The notes beneath the pieces were generated by a model, which saw only the letters and a list, made by a program, of their open reading frames with translations, was not told the DNA's origin and did not search any database. The translations under genes were made by a program, and so were the position numbers. This document shows positions 23,678 through 35,439 of a stretch of DNA of 64,000 bases, one piece after another (the stretch's first letter is position 1; each line of letters opens with the position of its first letter). Source of the stretch: Theobroma cacao (Eukaryota; Streptophyta; Magnoliopsida; Malvales; Malvaceae); the NCBI RefSeq assembly GCF_000208745.1, contig NC_030855.1, positions 6,002,514-6,066,513 on the forward strand. Reading direction: 5' to 3'.

Positions 23678-24778
23678 TGTCTAACTATGCTACTTGAGTG
23701 TGCAGGATCAAAAATATATGCCAATAATAAATTAATCATTAAAAAGCAAATACCAAATCTCATAAGAATGAGGAGCTAAAATTGAGCCACAAAATAGAAG
23801 CCTCTTAGTTGGATAAAGAAGGGAGTTAGTCAACTAAAACGCAAGAATGAAGATGGCCGGTTCATAAATAGAGACGACTTAATCGACTTAGAAGCATTGT
23901 TAGTCAACTAAGAGCTTATTGCCACAAACTCGATTTAGAGATAGAGATGACTTAATTGACTAAGAAGCATAGTTAGTCGACTAAGAGTTTACTGCCAGAA
24001 ACTTGGTTTAAAGACAGAGATGACTTAATTAACTAAGAACATTCTACTTGAAGATTTGAATTTAAATACTAAAAGACAGATTAACGGTTAGAACTTCTCC
24101 AAACTGTTTTCCAACGGTCAGAAATTGTCAAAAATCCATCAGAGTTGATTTTTCAAGTATAAAAACCCTCCCTAATAGCTAAGAATAGATCCAAGGCTTT
24201 TAAGAACAAAAAGAGCTCAAAAACAGCAAGAAATTCTCTACATACTTTCTACACTTCACTCCAATCTTTATAATTGAGATAAGCACTTCACTTTGTACCA
24301 TTCAGATCAAGTTAGTGATCATAGGTACATCTTTATTTCTTTTCTCCTTGAATACTTAGAGTGAGCGAGTAACTCTAAGGGGTTTATTTAAGCTTGGGTT
24401 AGCTTCATTAAGTGTATAGGTTCTAACTCAGCCTAAGAAAAGTTAGTTTTGGGTTTTGGTTGATCCTAGAAAAAACCATTGTTAAAGATTGTGGCTGAGC
24501 CTGTAAAAGCTTGGTGGGAGCTTAGGAATTCCACCTTTTATAGTGATTTAATTTGAAAAATCTTTGGTTAAACAATCAAGGTAGTGGATGTATGTCTTTG
24601 ACCGAATCACTGTAAATCTTTGAGTATTGTTTACTCTATTTTATTTTTCATTTTTATTCTTTCTTAAATCATTCTTTCATCTTGCATCAAATTTCTCATC
24701 TTTGACCTTCAATTTGCTCTCAATTAGAAATCAAATTTAGTGAGAGCCAAAAAGTGTTATTCATGCCTCTTCTAGCAC
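23678..24778 (+). mobile_element. Probable solo LTR inside the hAT
   Basis: ATTTA lies before TGTCTAAC (23673-23677) and after CTAGCAC (24779-24783). Between them is 1.1 kb with a minisatellite, a leader-like CT-rich 3' part and no gene. The right terminus ends CAC instead of the standard CA, so either the boundary is shifted by one base or the terminus mutated. A 5-bp AT-rich duplication alone is weak evidence. Confidence 0.45.
23866..24045. repeat. ~74-bp tandem repeat with TTAGTCGACTAAG motifs
   Basis: Two full units and part of a third (starts near 23866, 23941 and 24014), each reading GAGATGACTTAATTGACTAAG or close, then TAGTCGACTAAGAG-type words. The CGACTTAG/CTAAGTCG-like palindromes recur within each unit. 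It lies inside the probable LTR. Confidence 0.6.
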
Positions 24779-24783
24779 ATTTA

Positions 24784-25390
24784 TTTGGGACCAACATTGC
24801 TCATTCTCGGCTTTGCTACCATTGTTAATTGCTTTTTGATCATGCTTCAATGATGTTTTGTTGATGTTTATGCTACCATTGCTTGCTTAACTTCTTCATC
24901 TTTGGATGGTCTCTATTTTGGTGTTTTTCTATTTTGTTTTGAATTCTTCACAAACGAGTTACTGTTTAGTGCGATTCCCTAATTTATGTCTTCCATCTTC
25001 AATGATACAAAGTCCTTTCTTTTTTTATTTTGCCCAATTAGGGGGGGAGGGGGAGTCCATTTTTTGGTTGTTGCTTCCAATAGTGGACCCCTACTTTGCA
25101 TTGTCTAATTCTACAAGTTGCTGAAATTGATGTATATCTCTTGTCTTAAAATGTAAAAGCATTTGGCTTTAATTATATAGAAACATCAACTTCACACCAT
25201 TATAAAAAAGAAAGGAAAAGAAGAAATTAGATATTCATTCCAATTATTCTTAATTTTAGTGTATGAGCAATATGCTTCGATGTAACTGTAATGCCAATTT
25301 TAATTTGTAGATAATTTGCTCATGACAGTAAATTCAATATAAAAGAAAAACAAAGTTTTTTGATGTTATTTATGTTATTGATGTTTGCAT
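24784..25390 (+). other. hAT DNA before the transposase start
   Basis: AT-rich stretch between the probable LTR and the transposase ATG, with no domain recognised. Confidence 0.4.
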
Positions 25391-27480
25391 ATGAAATCTG
25401 ACAATATCAATATTTCTCTTGAATCAAATATTGATTTCGTGGAGGAATTTGATGATTGTGTACAGATTGATGAAATAGGAGTCGTAGGACAAATAGAAGA
25501 AAAGAAGCCATGCCAACACAAAAAACAAAAGTTAACTTCAAAGGTTTGGACAATCTTTGAACATTTTCCGAAAAAGAACTCAAGTGATGGAAAAGCAAAT
25601 GTGAAGTGCAAGCTCTGTGGGTATGTTCTGAATTATGAAAGAAAGTATGGGATAGGTAATTTAAAATGTCATAATGAAAATTGTATTAGGAAAGACACAC
25701 GTGATATAAGTCAGATGATTTTTTCTAAAGAACATAATTCAATGTTAATGAGTTCTTCAAAGTTTGATCTTGAAAAGTTTTATTAATTAATGGTAGTTGC
25801 AATTGTGATGCATAATTTGCCTTTATCATTTGTAGTGTATACTGGCATTAGGTCTATGTTGCCTTATTTGCGTAAGGATGTTGTTATAATTGCTAGGAAC
25901 ACTATTAAAGCTGATATAATTAAGATCCATAAAAGAAAAAGACGTAAGATACAATGCTTGCTTCAAGAATCACCTGGCAGGATTAGCTTGACTTTTAATT
26001 TGCGGACATTTATTGTTATTAATGGGTATATGTGTCTTACTGCTTATTTTGTTGACAAAAATTAAGCTTTATAGAAAAGAATCTTAAATTTTTCCTTTTT
26101 TCCACCTCTACATAATGGTGTTGCTTTGAGTGAAAAGATTTATGCACTATTAGTTTAATAAGGAATTGAAAGTAAATTGTTTTCAATAACATTGGATAAT
26201 TCTACAAATGAGACTTTTGTTAATTTGCTAAAAGTGCAATTGAATATAAGAAAACCATTTTTAGGACAAGGTAAGTTTTTTCATATAAGATGTTGTACTC
26301 ATGTAGTTAATTTGACTATGTAAGATGGTTTGAAAAAAGTTGATAATGTTGTCCAAAAAGCAAGGGAAAATATGAAGTATGTGAAAGGTTGTCAAGAGAG
26401 AAAACAAAAGTTTATAGAGCGTGTGAGCCTAGTGAATTTGAATGCAAAAATGGCTTAAAACAAGATGTTCCAACTAGGTGGAACTCCACATTTCTCATAC
26501 TTGAAAGTGCACTTTATTTTCGTTTGGCTTTTCCTCATTTGAAAATTAGTGATTCAAATTTTAGGCGTGGCCCATCTGGAGATGAGTGGGATAGAGTTGA
26601 GAAACTTACCAAGTTCTTGATTATTTTTTATAAGATTACTTGTGTATTTTTTTGGAACAAAGTATCCCATAGCTAACTTGTATTTTCCTTCAGTATTCAT
26701 GGCACGCATGACCTTGTAAGAACATATGAGTGGGGATGATGTGTATCTACAAAATATGGTTGCTCAAATGTTTGCTAAGTTTGAGAAGTATTGATATGAC
26801 TTGAGTGTGATTTTAGATATGGCTGTGATATTTGATCCTCAGTACAAGATTCAATTTATGGATCGAAGTTACACAAAACTTTATGGGAGTAATTCAGCTG
26901 AATTTAAAATGGTTAAAGATCATTTATTTGCTTTTTATGATGAATGTGCTGTCAAGGCTTTTGATACTCCATCATCTTCTTTAAATCACATACCTCTTGA
27001 TAGGAGAAAGGTGCAAAAAGGAAAAAACAAGTTCTTGAAGGTAATTTTTGTTATTTTTGAAGTATTATTTGTTATTGAAATTTAATATTTTTTTATTTTT
27101 TTCTTTAATATTTTCAATTTTTTTGTTTTTATTAATTAGGAGTTTGACAATTTTCAACGCGATTTTAGGGCTACCATGAACAAATCTCCACTAGAGCAAT
27201 ATTTGGATGAATAAAGGATTGAAACGACAATAGAATTGGATATTTTACAATTTTAAAAGACAAATCATTTTCATTATCCCAAGCTTTTTGCAATGGCTCG
27301 AGATATCTTGGCCATTCTTGTATCAATAATGGCTTTTGAATCTGCTTTTAGTGTTGGCGGTCAAGTTCTTGATCAATATCGAAGCTTATTTAAACCAGAT
27401 GTTGTGGAGGAAATTTTATGTTGTAAGGATTGGCCACTTGGAGAAATTGGTAATACATTTTTTTCATTTAGTTATGGTTA
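25391..27480 (+). pseudogene. hAT transposase, decayed
   Basis: Starts at ATG 25391 (MKSDNINISLES). In order: a BED-type zinc finger with KVWTIFEHFPKK, CKLCG and HNENC (about 25535-25680); a segment LPLSFVVYTGIRSMLPYLR and GRISLTFNL(R)T-like text (25790-26060); the catalytic-core parts TLDNSTN, IRCCTHVVNLT and QDVPTRWNSTF (26190-26510); DMAVIFDPQYK (26815-26845); a likely intron at about 27041-27139; and the C-terminal dimerisation segment with AFESAFSVGGQVLDQYRS and VVEEILCCKDW (27290-27440). Frame changes near 25790, 26390 and 26660 and stops such as those near 26155, 26322, 26717 and 27213 make it non-functional. The order fits Ac-like hAT transposases of plants. Confidence 0.88.
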
Positions 27481-28375
27481 TGTTTCTTGTGTTTAAATGC
27501 ATGATTAGAGTAAGTTTGATTTATTTACATGTTTTAACAAATAATTTTTTATTTGTAACATTTGTCGAAATAGCAGTGAACAACCTTACTACGGATGTCA
27601 TGAATTTAGGTATTAGTAAGAAAGAAATGATATCAGTCAAATGCTCTAATTCTGTTGATGTCAATTAATCATCAATGAAAGTTAATGCTTTAAATTAAAT
27701 TTTGAATATTTTAACTTTTTTATTTTGATCTAATTTTATTTATATATTGTTTCCATTTCATCATTAGGTTTTGTGAAACTAGAAGGAAGTGACATTGGCG
27801 AGCAAGATTTTGATTTTGGTTTAGGTGTTTGGACTTGTTCATGGTTGATAACGTGGTTAGTGATATTTATTTAATTATGATTGAAAATTATGGATGATTT
27901 TAGATTTTAGTATTTTAAGGTTAAATGTTAATGATGTATTTGATTAATATGAATATGATGATGAATTTTATTTATGTTAAATTTTTTATATTTGATGTTA
28001 TTATTATTTTGTTATAATTATTTTTATAATTATTAATTTTAAATTTGAATAATTAAATTATATTTAATTATAAATATTTTAATTTAATCTTGTTAAATGT
28101 GTTAAATGTATTAATTGTGTTAATTGCGTTAAGAACAAATTATGTTTAATCGTGTTTATTAATTATGCCATGTCGTATATTAATACGTTTAATAAACATG
28201 TTAGTCATGTCATGTTGTGTTATACGATTATTAAACTAATCCATGTACGTGTTTCAAATACCAACACGAATAATTATTCGTGTTGTGTTTATGTTTCCCT
28301 TTATTGTGTTTCGTGTCTTAATTATGTTGACAAGATTAAGACACGAAAACTCAAATTATCAAATCTAATTATGTC

Positions 28376-28718
28376 ATTTTCTTTTCAACAAATTTTTATA
28401 TTGTCAAGGAAAAATTGACTAATGAAAAAGATATGAAAAATAATTAATAAGTTTTTGCTTTTATTATCCTTTAAAACATATAAGGAAAATAAGATAAGTA
28501 GCTCAACACCCTCGATTTTCTTCGATTCTCAACTGTGTTCAAATTGATTCTCATTTGAACTATTGCTACTGTGATCATGACCACTGTGATATTGTTATAG
28601 CTTAATTGGGTAATTTTTTCATTTTTCTTTTCTATTGATTGTTAAAATTAGAAAATTTAGGTTTTAGAGAATCTTTTGATTAAAACCAAAATATTGTTTT
28701 GGTGCATTTTTATTATTA
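28376..28718. other. Short spacer between the hAT and the MULE
   Basis: AT-rich, with no gene. It begins with the continuation of the MITE flank (ATTTTCTT) and ends with TTATTATTA (28710-28718), the proposed left target-site copy of the MULE. Confidence 0.45.
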
Positions 28719-28800
28719 GAGAAAATTATGAGAAATAACCCTCTTAATAAGCTCACTTCAAAAATGACCTTCATTATAATTTTAACTGTTTCTAGCTAAT
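28719..28800 (+). repeat. Left terminal inverted repeat of the MULE
   Basis: Starts GAGAAAATTATGAGAAATAA; matches the right end best over ATAATTTTAACTGTTTCTAG (28776-28795). A closer copy of its outer part occurs in direct orientation at 43957-44036. Confidence 0.6.
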
Positions 28801-29204
28801 TTTTTGCATGACTTAACAAGAGACCCTTTCAACCATTTAATCTAAATTAAATGGTCCCAGTTTCTTTCTCCTCTCCTGCCATTCAAATAAAAGTTTCAAA
28901 ATTAAATTACGATTTAGCTATCTCGCCGTCTAGTTCTCCAACACCATCAGGGTCTATATCATGCCGTCCTACTCTCCAACACCGTTAGGGTCCATATTGT
29001 GCCGTCCAACTCTCCAACACCATCAAGGTCTATATCGCCATCCAACTTTCTCACGATCCCAAAATACAGAGATGACATCAAGGTATTTGTTATGGGTTCT
29101 TGGATTTACTTTTTTATATTCATAGAACACAAAAGTTGATGGGTAAATTATATGACTTTAGAAACTTAAATCTGGCTGGGAGTATCGAAATCAGTTAGTT
29201 TATA

Positions 29205-29475
29205 GGTGATGCGTGAATATTTATTAGGTATTGCGTAACTGGATATTAAGGTGTGTGACTGGATATTAGGAATTGCATGACTGATTATTAGGAATCTTAA
29301 ACTGTTTATTTGGCATTACATGATTGAATATTAGACAATGTGGGATTAGACAGGAGGCATTGTGAGACTAGATTTTAGGAATTGCTTGAGTTGTGCATTG
29401 CATGATGAGGTTTTAGGAATTGCTTGACTAGTTTGTAGGCATTGCCTGACTGGTTGTTAGTAATTGTGTTGCTTT
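29205..29475 (+). repeat. GGCATTGCGTGACTGG array, left arm (part 1)
   Basis: Degenerate repeats such as TATTAGGAATTGCATGACTG and GTAGGCATTGCCTGACTGG recur at about 17-30 bp spacing. All copies point the same way. Confidence 0.75.
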
Positions 29476-29810
29476 ATCTACTTACTGCTGAAGTTGACTA
29501 TCTACTAATTCTACCCCCTTAATAACAAATTTTGTAAAATTAGAAGAGAATTAGGAATGCTTAAGAGCCAATTCAACCCCTTTAATTCCACTTATATCGA
29601 TACAGAAAAACATCCAAATTTAGCTAACACAAAACTCTGAAATTCTCTTTAAAACACTTAATGCATCGATTTACGAACTAACCATGTTCATCAAAAAACA
29701 AGCCTAAAACCATTGAACACCCTTCCAAGAGTCAACATTAATGCCGATAAATAGAGGGAACCATTATCCATTTTAATCAAAATCATCAGAAAGAAAATCT
29801 CAAAATTCTC

Positions 29811-30055
29811 ATGGCTTCCATATGTTCTAAAGGCAAAATTGGGAAAGGGGTTGCTGCTAAAAAGAAGATATCCCTGACAATGTTGCAGCATTTTTGGTCA
29901 AGTTGACGGACCAAATTGAGAGCATAGAGAAGGACATGCATGGGTTGATGGATAAAGTGCTGCTGAGGACAAAAGTCCTAGAGACAGAAATTCTAGGCAA
30001 TAACAGGATTCTAACTGAAATTTATGAAATAGTAGATGAGATTAGGAATACATGA
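29811..30055 (+). pseudogene. Small coiled-coil ORF in the MULE, one frameshift
   Basis: An ATG at 29811 opens a lysine-rich start (MASICSKGKIGKGVAAKKK), then after a frame change near 29870-29880 an open frame runs to the TGA at 30053-30055. It reads VAAFLVKLTDQIESIEKDM followed by heptad-like leucine/isoleucine spacing up to IYEIVDEIRNT. One base is out of register between the two parts. The joined product would be about 80 residues with a charged helix and looks like a genuine former gene. No family was recognised. It sits between two motif arrays, before the transposase. Confidence 0.5.
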
Positions 30056-30239
30056 ACTATGGTTCATATGTTGTATCATCTTTTTTTTTTTTTCAACTAA
30101 TGAATAAAAATATTGATTTATCACATATTTTCCATAAAATGAGTTAATACATTTAATTTCTATTATGTTGAACAACTTGTTTACTTACCCTGATTTCTTA
30201 ATTTTCTATTTGTATAAGATAAGCAAAGGTATGATGACA

Positions 30240-30990
30240 AAAGTTAGAATATTATATTATTTATAGGCATTAAGTGAATGGATATTATGCATTGTTTGAA
30301 TTGTTATTATGCATTGTATGAATGGACATTAGGTATTGCATGTCTAGTTGTTGTGTATTCTGTGACTGGTTTTTATGTATTGTGTGACGTAAGACTAATG
30401 CATGATTAGGTATTTTGGCATAACGTGAGTGGATATTAGGCATTGCATGACTTATTATTAGGTATTACGATACTAGACACTAAGTGAATTGTGCAATGCA
30501 TATCTTGTTTTAAGACATTTCTTGACTACTTTTTACACATTGCATGACTGGTTTTATGTATTCCGTGACTTGTTGTTATGTATTGCATGAAGTTGGGCCA
30601 ACGTGAATGGATATTAGGCATTGAGTGACTTATTATTAGGTATTGCGAGACTAGCTTATAAGCGCTGTATGAATTGTGCAATGCATATCTTGTTTTGAGA
30701 CATTTCTTGACTACTTTTTATGCATTCTGTGACTGGTTGTTATGCATTGCATGACGTTGGACCAATACGTGACTGGTTATTTTGGCATAACGTGAATGGA
30801 TATTAGGCATTGAGTGACCTATTATTAGGTATTGTGAGATTGGCGATGCATGATTTATGCAATGCATATGTTGTTTTGAAGCATTTCTTCACTAATTTTG
30901 GGGCATTGTGTGAATGTGTATTAGACATTGCAAGACTAACTTTATGTTATTCCGTGACTTAGGCATTGCGTAAGTCATTTTTATGCATTG
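30240..30990 (+). repeat. GGCATTGCGTGACTGG array, left arm (part 2)
   Basis: About thirty degenerate copies in 750 bp, such as TATTAGGCATTGCATGACT, TTATGTATTGCATGA and GTGAATGGATATTAGGCATTG. Larger units of about 150-200 bp (containing GCAATGCATATCTTGTTTT, at 30494, 30673 and 30859) repeat within it. Confidence 0.8.
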
Positions 30991-31045
30991 AGGGGCAATT
31001 TTTTATAAATTGACTGATTATGACACTTATTTTCTATTAAATTTC

Positions 31046-33900
31046 AGCGGCTTGCCAAATGTGAAGCTTATGATTACATAAGATGGTCATTGGGTCAATA
31101 ACACTTACAAGGGTTGTGAGACACGAATGAGGGGTGTAGGGAGTGATTTGTTATTTTTGAGCCTATTGAAGCTGGTTAAAGAGGTTGTTGGGGTCAACTC
31201 ACATAATAATAAAATCGATCTACATGCATTATTCAGTCATGTCGTAGAGGTGTCACATGCAGTTATCAAGGATGACAAAGATGTAGTAAGTATTTTGCGA
31301 GATGAAAGGGCAGCTGTTGTGTTTGTGACAGTTAAGGCACAAAATGCAAATGATATTCCACATGAACTTGGTGTCCAACATAGTAATCACCTTCAACAAA
31401 ATGTTAATTATTCTGATATAGCACACCATGCATTTCCTAACAAACAACAATGGCAATCACCATTGACGTATCCTAATGAGTTTGAGTAGCCCGGTACACA
31501 CATGAGGTGTCTGCAAATGATGTCTACACAATTTCGATAAGAATGTGGATTGAACGAAATACCTAACACTTTGCAACAAACACAACCATGGATCAGAAAT
31601 GCAATAGGTCTATTGTCATTCGCAAACGACACTGTGATGGTTGTGAGTGATGACGATGCATCTAATCAGTTTCAAGATGATGTTGAAAAGGATGACATTA
31701 CGGATTGGAACGATGAGTTGGAGAATGACTGTGAAGGTGAATATGTTGGCTGACATGATGACTGTTTAGAGGACGACATGGGTGAGTACAACGACATTCC
31801 GAATTGCAATCATGTAGATGGCAGTACAGAACATGTCACAACTGTTGTGGTAGAAGAGGTTCAATGCGATGACTATGCCACAATTGTTGAATTAAAAGAT
31901 CATGAAATTGCCAATCCTATTTACGACAACCCCATCGCACTTGAGAACGAGATTCATTCACCTGATGACAGTGATCTAGAAAGGGTAATATAGACGTATC
32001 TCGTCAATGGATTATTCAGGGGGTAGATATGATATCCCTCAAAATAGTTACGACTGAGGAGTCCAGATCAATGGATGATCACTTATATGATGGAAAAGTG
32101 TTTCCATCGAAGATCGAATTGAAACAAGCTTTGAGCATGTTGGCACTAAAAGAGCATTTTTAGATTAAAGTTAAAAAGTCATGTCATGCTCGTTTAGAGG
32201 TTGCTTGTATGGAGAAGGCATGCAAGTTTGCTTTGCGTGCAACAAAGTTGCCTGAGGGAGAATATTGGCAAGTTCGGACGTTCCAAAAAGTACACATGTG
32301 TACCGTTGATGGTTTGCAAGGTGGGTACTGAACTGCAAGTGCGAGGTCAATTGGTGAGCTTATCTCCCCTAAGCTGTAAGGAAATAATGTAACCCCATTA
32401 AGACCTAAGGAAATAATATAAGAGACGAATCGCAAGTGGGAATTGCAATGCTTATACGGTAAAGCTTGGCAAACGAAGGAGTATGTAGACAGTCTTATTT
32501 TTGGTCTCACAAAAGAGCCATTCTAACTCCTCCCCTCATATTTTCATATGCTAGAATGTGAAAATCCTAGTATTGTCACAATTGTTACTACAAATGGGAA
32601 CAACGATCAAATATTGTTTATGGGCATTTGGGGCATGTATCTAGGGGTTTAGTGCTGTATTATGGATTGTAGTTGTTATCGATGCCACACATCTGAAAGG
32701 CAGATTCAATGGTATTATGTTTGTTACGATATGCAAATATGCGAATGAGCATATATATCTAATTGCATTTGGCATTGGGCACGTGGAGGATGAAGAGTCT
32801 TGGTTGTGGTTTTTTACCCAATAGCATTGTGCGATTTTCCTGAAAATGCAATGTTCATTTCTGATCAATATCTTGGCATTAAGAATGTAGTTGAGAAAGT
32901 GTACCATGACGCGCACCACTGTCTATGCAATTACCACTCAAGGAAAAACGTTAAAAACAAGTTCCAGCGTGAAGATGTTGCCACGATTTTCACCCTAGCT
33001 ACCAACTGTTACAAGTTCATCGATTTTAACAGACAAATGAAACAACTGAAACAGCTTTGTAAACCTGCTTAAAATCGCCTTATGATATTACGCCTTGAGA
33101 GATGGGCATGTGGATGGTCACCGGTAAGGCACTACAAGCTCATGACATCCAACATTGCGGAGTATATTAACTCGTGTCTGAAGTAAGCAAGAAAAATGCG
33201 GAGTATATTTTGATCGAGTGCATCAGAGGCATGTTCCAACATTGGTTCCATGACTGGCACAAAGAGGCATTGAATTTGACCATGCCGCTTAACCTTTGGG
33301 CTACCAATTTGTTGAACATACGGTTCAATGAAGCATGTCACTTTTCTACACAACCAATCGATCGAATGGAGTTTTAAGTTATAGGTGAGACTAAAGACAG
33401 AGTCATTAACTTGTCCACCAAGACGTGTTTATGCGGTGAGTTTTAAACCGATCTACTCCCCTACATGCATGCCATGGCGGTAATAAGGTATGAATATTCA
33501 TGTTTTCTTATTTTGTGTGTGATGAATTGAAATTTTAAATTGTTCACCAACTATGATTTCATTGTCTTGGCAATAAGTGCAAATGTGGAGCCATTGAATT
33601 CTATTCAGATTATTACAAGACTCAGTCTTGGGTAGAGGGATATGCAATTCCCATTTTCCTAGTTGGGCATCTCAGTGAGTGGGACAACCCCCATGACGTT
33701 TAATAAATTGTCGTTTTGCCACTAACTTGGCGAGGTCAAGTGGGAAAACTTAGAAGGAAAAAGGATTCCATTAATTAGGGAAGGCAGTTGACAACATAGA
33801 TGTTCACAATGCAAGAGTTATGGTCATAATAGACAAAATTACTGGACTCCATTTGCAAGTCCATCGACAAATCCAAAAACATCGTCTACTCAGCCGACGG
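31046..33900 (+). pseudogene. MULE (MuDRA-like) transposase, decayed
   Basis: In order: an N-terminal part DGHWVNNTYKGCETRMRGVG and SLLKLVKEVVGVN (31083-31210); an acidic linker (31590-31990); a MuDR-type segment LYDGKVFPSKIELKQALSML (about 32086-32150); the MULE core VVVIDATHLKGRFNGIMF and LIAFGIGHVEDEESWLWFF (32667-32815) carrying the first catalytic Asp, then FISDQYLGIKNVV and HHCLCNYH (32845-32940); a segment RWACGWSPVRHYKLMTSNIA (33100-33160); and a SWIM zinc finger CLCGEF...MHAMAVIR (about 33429-33489) in which the third metal ligand has become Tyr. After an intron-like gap come IEFYSDYYKTQSWVEGYA and VGHLSEWDNP (33594-33700). Many stops and frameshifts disable it. The order is that of plant Mutator-like transposases. 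Confidence 0.88.
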
Positions 33901-34519
33901 CTTAACGACAATGATGACTTAAGGCATGTTCAATTTGTAGATAAACTAGGCACACACGAAACAGCCGTCTAATGCGAATTAGAAACTCTAAGAACGTGTT
34001 GGGTGTAGTACCTAAAGATAATATCTTCTCAGACGTTAGTTGTTAGGGATTGTTTCCAACCTGCCATTGACATTTGCATTGAATAATACTATTTGAACTT
34101 GAGTTTGACTGAGTCTAGAAATGATACGTTGACATCTGACAACAACCAACATCAAGATGTATGCCTTTGAAAATAATATTGTGGGATCATCAAATGCGTT
34201 GTACCCCTTCATAATTTATTTATCTTTCTAAACAATTAAATAAAACCACAATAGATTTAATATAGCATAAATTCTAGGGAAAATTTGTTTTAAGATAGAC
34301 ATGATGGGTCAATCTGTCAATAACGAAGTGAACTTTTGATATTCTCAGCTTCTTTAGTGTGTCACATAGCTCAGAAAGTGTAGATACATTTTACCATTGT
34401 ATGTTTACTCATCATGATATTTTTAGCGAAAGACCTGGCTTGGTTGTATAAAATTCAATTATACAATCTACCATTGGTCTTGCTTTCTAATCATAGATGG
34501 AGGACAAGAAGATACGGTC
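33901..34519. other. Non-coding stretch after the MULE transposase
   Basis: AT-rich, with no recognised domain, between the transposase and the first right-hand motif array. Confidence 0.4.
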
Positions 34520-34790
34520 TAAGTCACGCAATGCAATTAAGGATGTCGGTTCATGCAATATGCAATTCTTTAAACACCATTAACTATCTTAAGAGTTGGA
34601 TTGTTATACATAATAGCTAGTCAAACAATTCCTAATAAAGGATCACGCTATTCAAACAAGTAACATGCCTAATATGGGGTCACACAATGCCTAAAATTTG
34701 GTCACGCAATGCATAAACAACATATCACATGTAGACTAATTCACTTGTCTCATATAAAATCCAGTCACACGATGCACTATCTGAAGTAAT
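34520..34790 (-). repeat. GGCATTGCGTGACTGG array, inverted (part 3)
   Basis: Here the motif runs on the minus strand: AGTCACGCAATGCAATTA, GGTCACGCAATGCATAAAC, AGTCACACGATGCAC. The orientation is opposite to the arrays left of the transposase. Confidence 0.7.
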
Positions 34791-35439
34791 GATCGTTACT
34801 GGGTTTAAAATTGAAAGGGGAAATTTGAAAGGTGAAAAATTTTAAAAAACGGGAGGGCAGGAAAGCCAACATCAACCCTATATCCCGGGCTAACAGGTTG
34901 ACATATCTGACAAAAATGGTAACAAAAGAAAGAGACAAGATGATGCCTTACTTGAGAAATATTGAGGGTTCTCTCTAATTGAATAATGGCTTGAAAAAGC
35001 TATTTACATACACGGTGATTAATAGTAAAGTAAGAGAGAGAATGTACATAATTCTTGTGCTAACTAACTAAACTAAAATTTAAAAATTTGCTATACAAAA
35101 CACTACGCTTCTACTAGTCAGTTAATTATTTTCCTTTTATTCAAAACAATGTTGTTTTGTCTTTTAGTTTCCTTACTTAAATAGTGCGCTTTGCTTATTC
35201 ATACTTCAAAGCTTATTTCTTTTTCCATCAATTCGATAGTTCTTTGGTTCTGTTACTCTATTCATCACCATGATTCTGAACTTATTTCTTCTATGTTGTC
35301 TGATAATATCAATAATCAAAATGCAACATACCTTAATCCCTAATACAGAAGAACCTTAACCCATAATTCAACAGAAATCTCTCAAACCTCTATCTAGTTG
35401 TAAGTTCAAACCCTAAACTCGAACCCTCCTGCATAATCA

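Larger units (their letters stand above)
19647..28367 (+). mobile_element. hAT transposon, 8.7 kb, with perfect 8-bp target duplication
   Basis: ATTATGTC stands directly before (19639-19646) and directly after (28368-28375) the element, an exact 8-bp duplication as made by hAT transposases. The left terminus reads TAAACTTGACAATTTTGG and the reverse complement of the right terminus reads TAGATTTGATAATTTGAG. Just inside both ends are inverted words such as GTGTCTTAA and ATGTTGACA and further CGTGTT/AACACG repeats typical of hAT subtermini. A decayed hAT transposase lies inside (25391-27480, +). The size is inflated by a nested LINE (19843-23027) and a probable solo LTR (23678-24778). Without them the element would be about 4.4 kb, normal for an autonomous hAT. 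Confidence 0.92.

Noticed and set aside
29205..30990. CRISPR-like regular repeats
   Set aside because: Units are degenerate, without unique spacers of constant length, and the genome is a plant nucleus.
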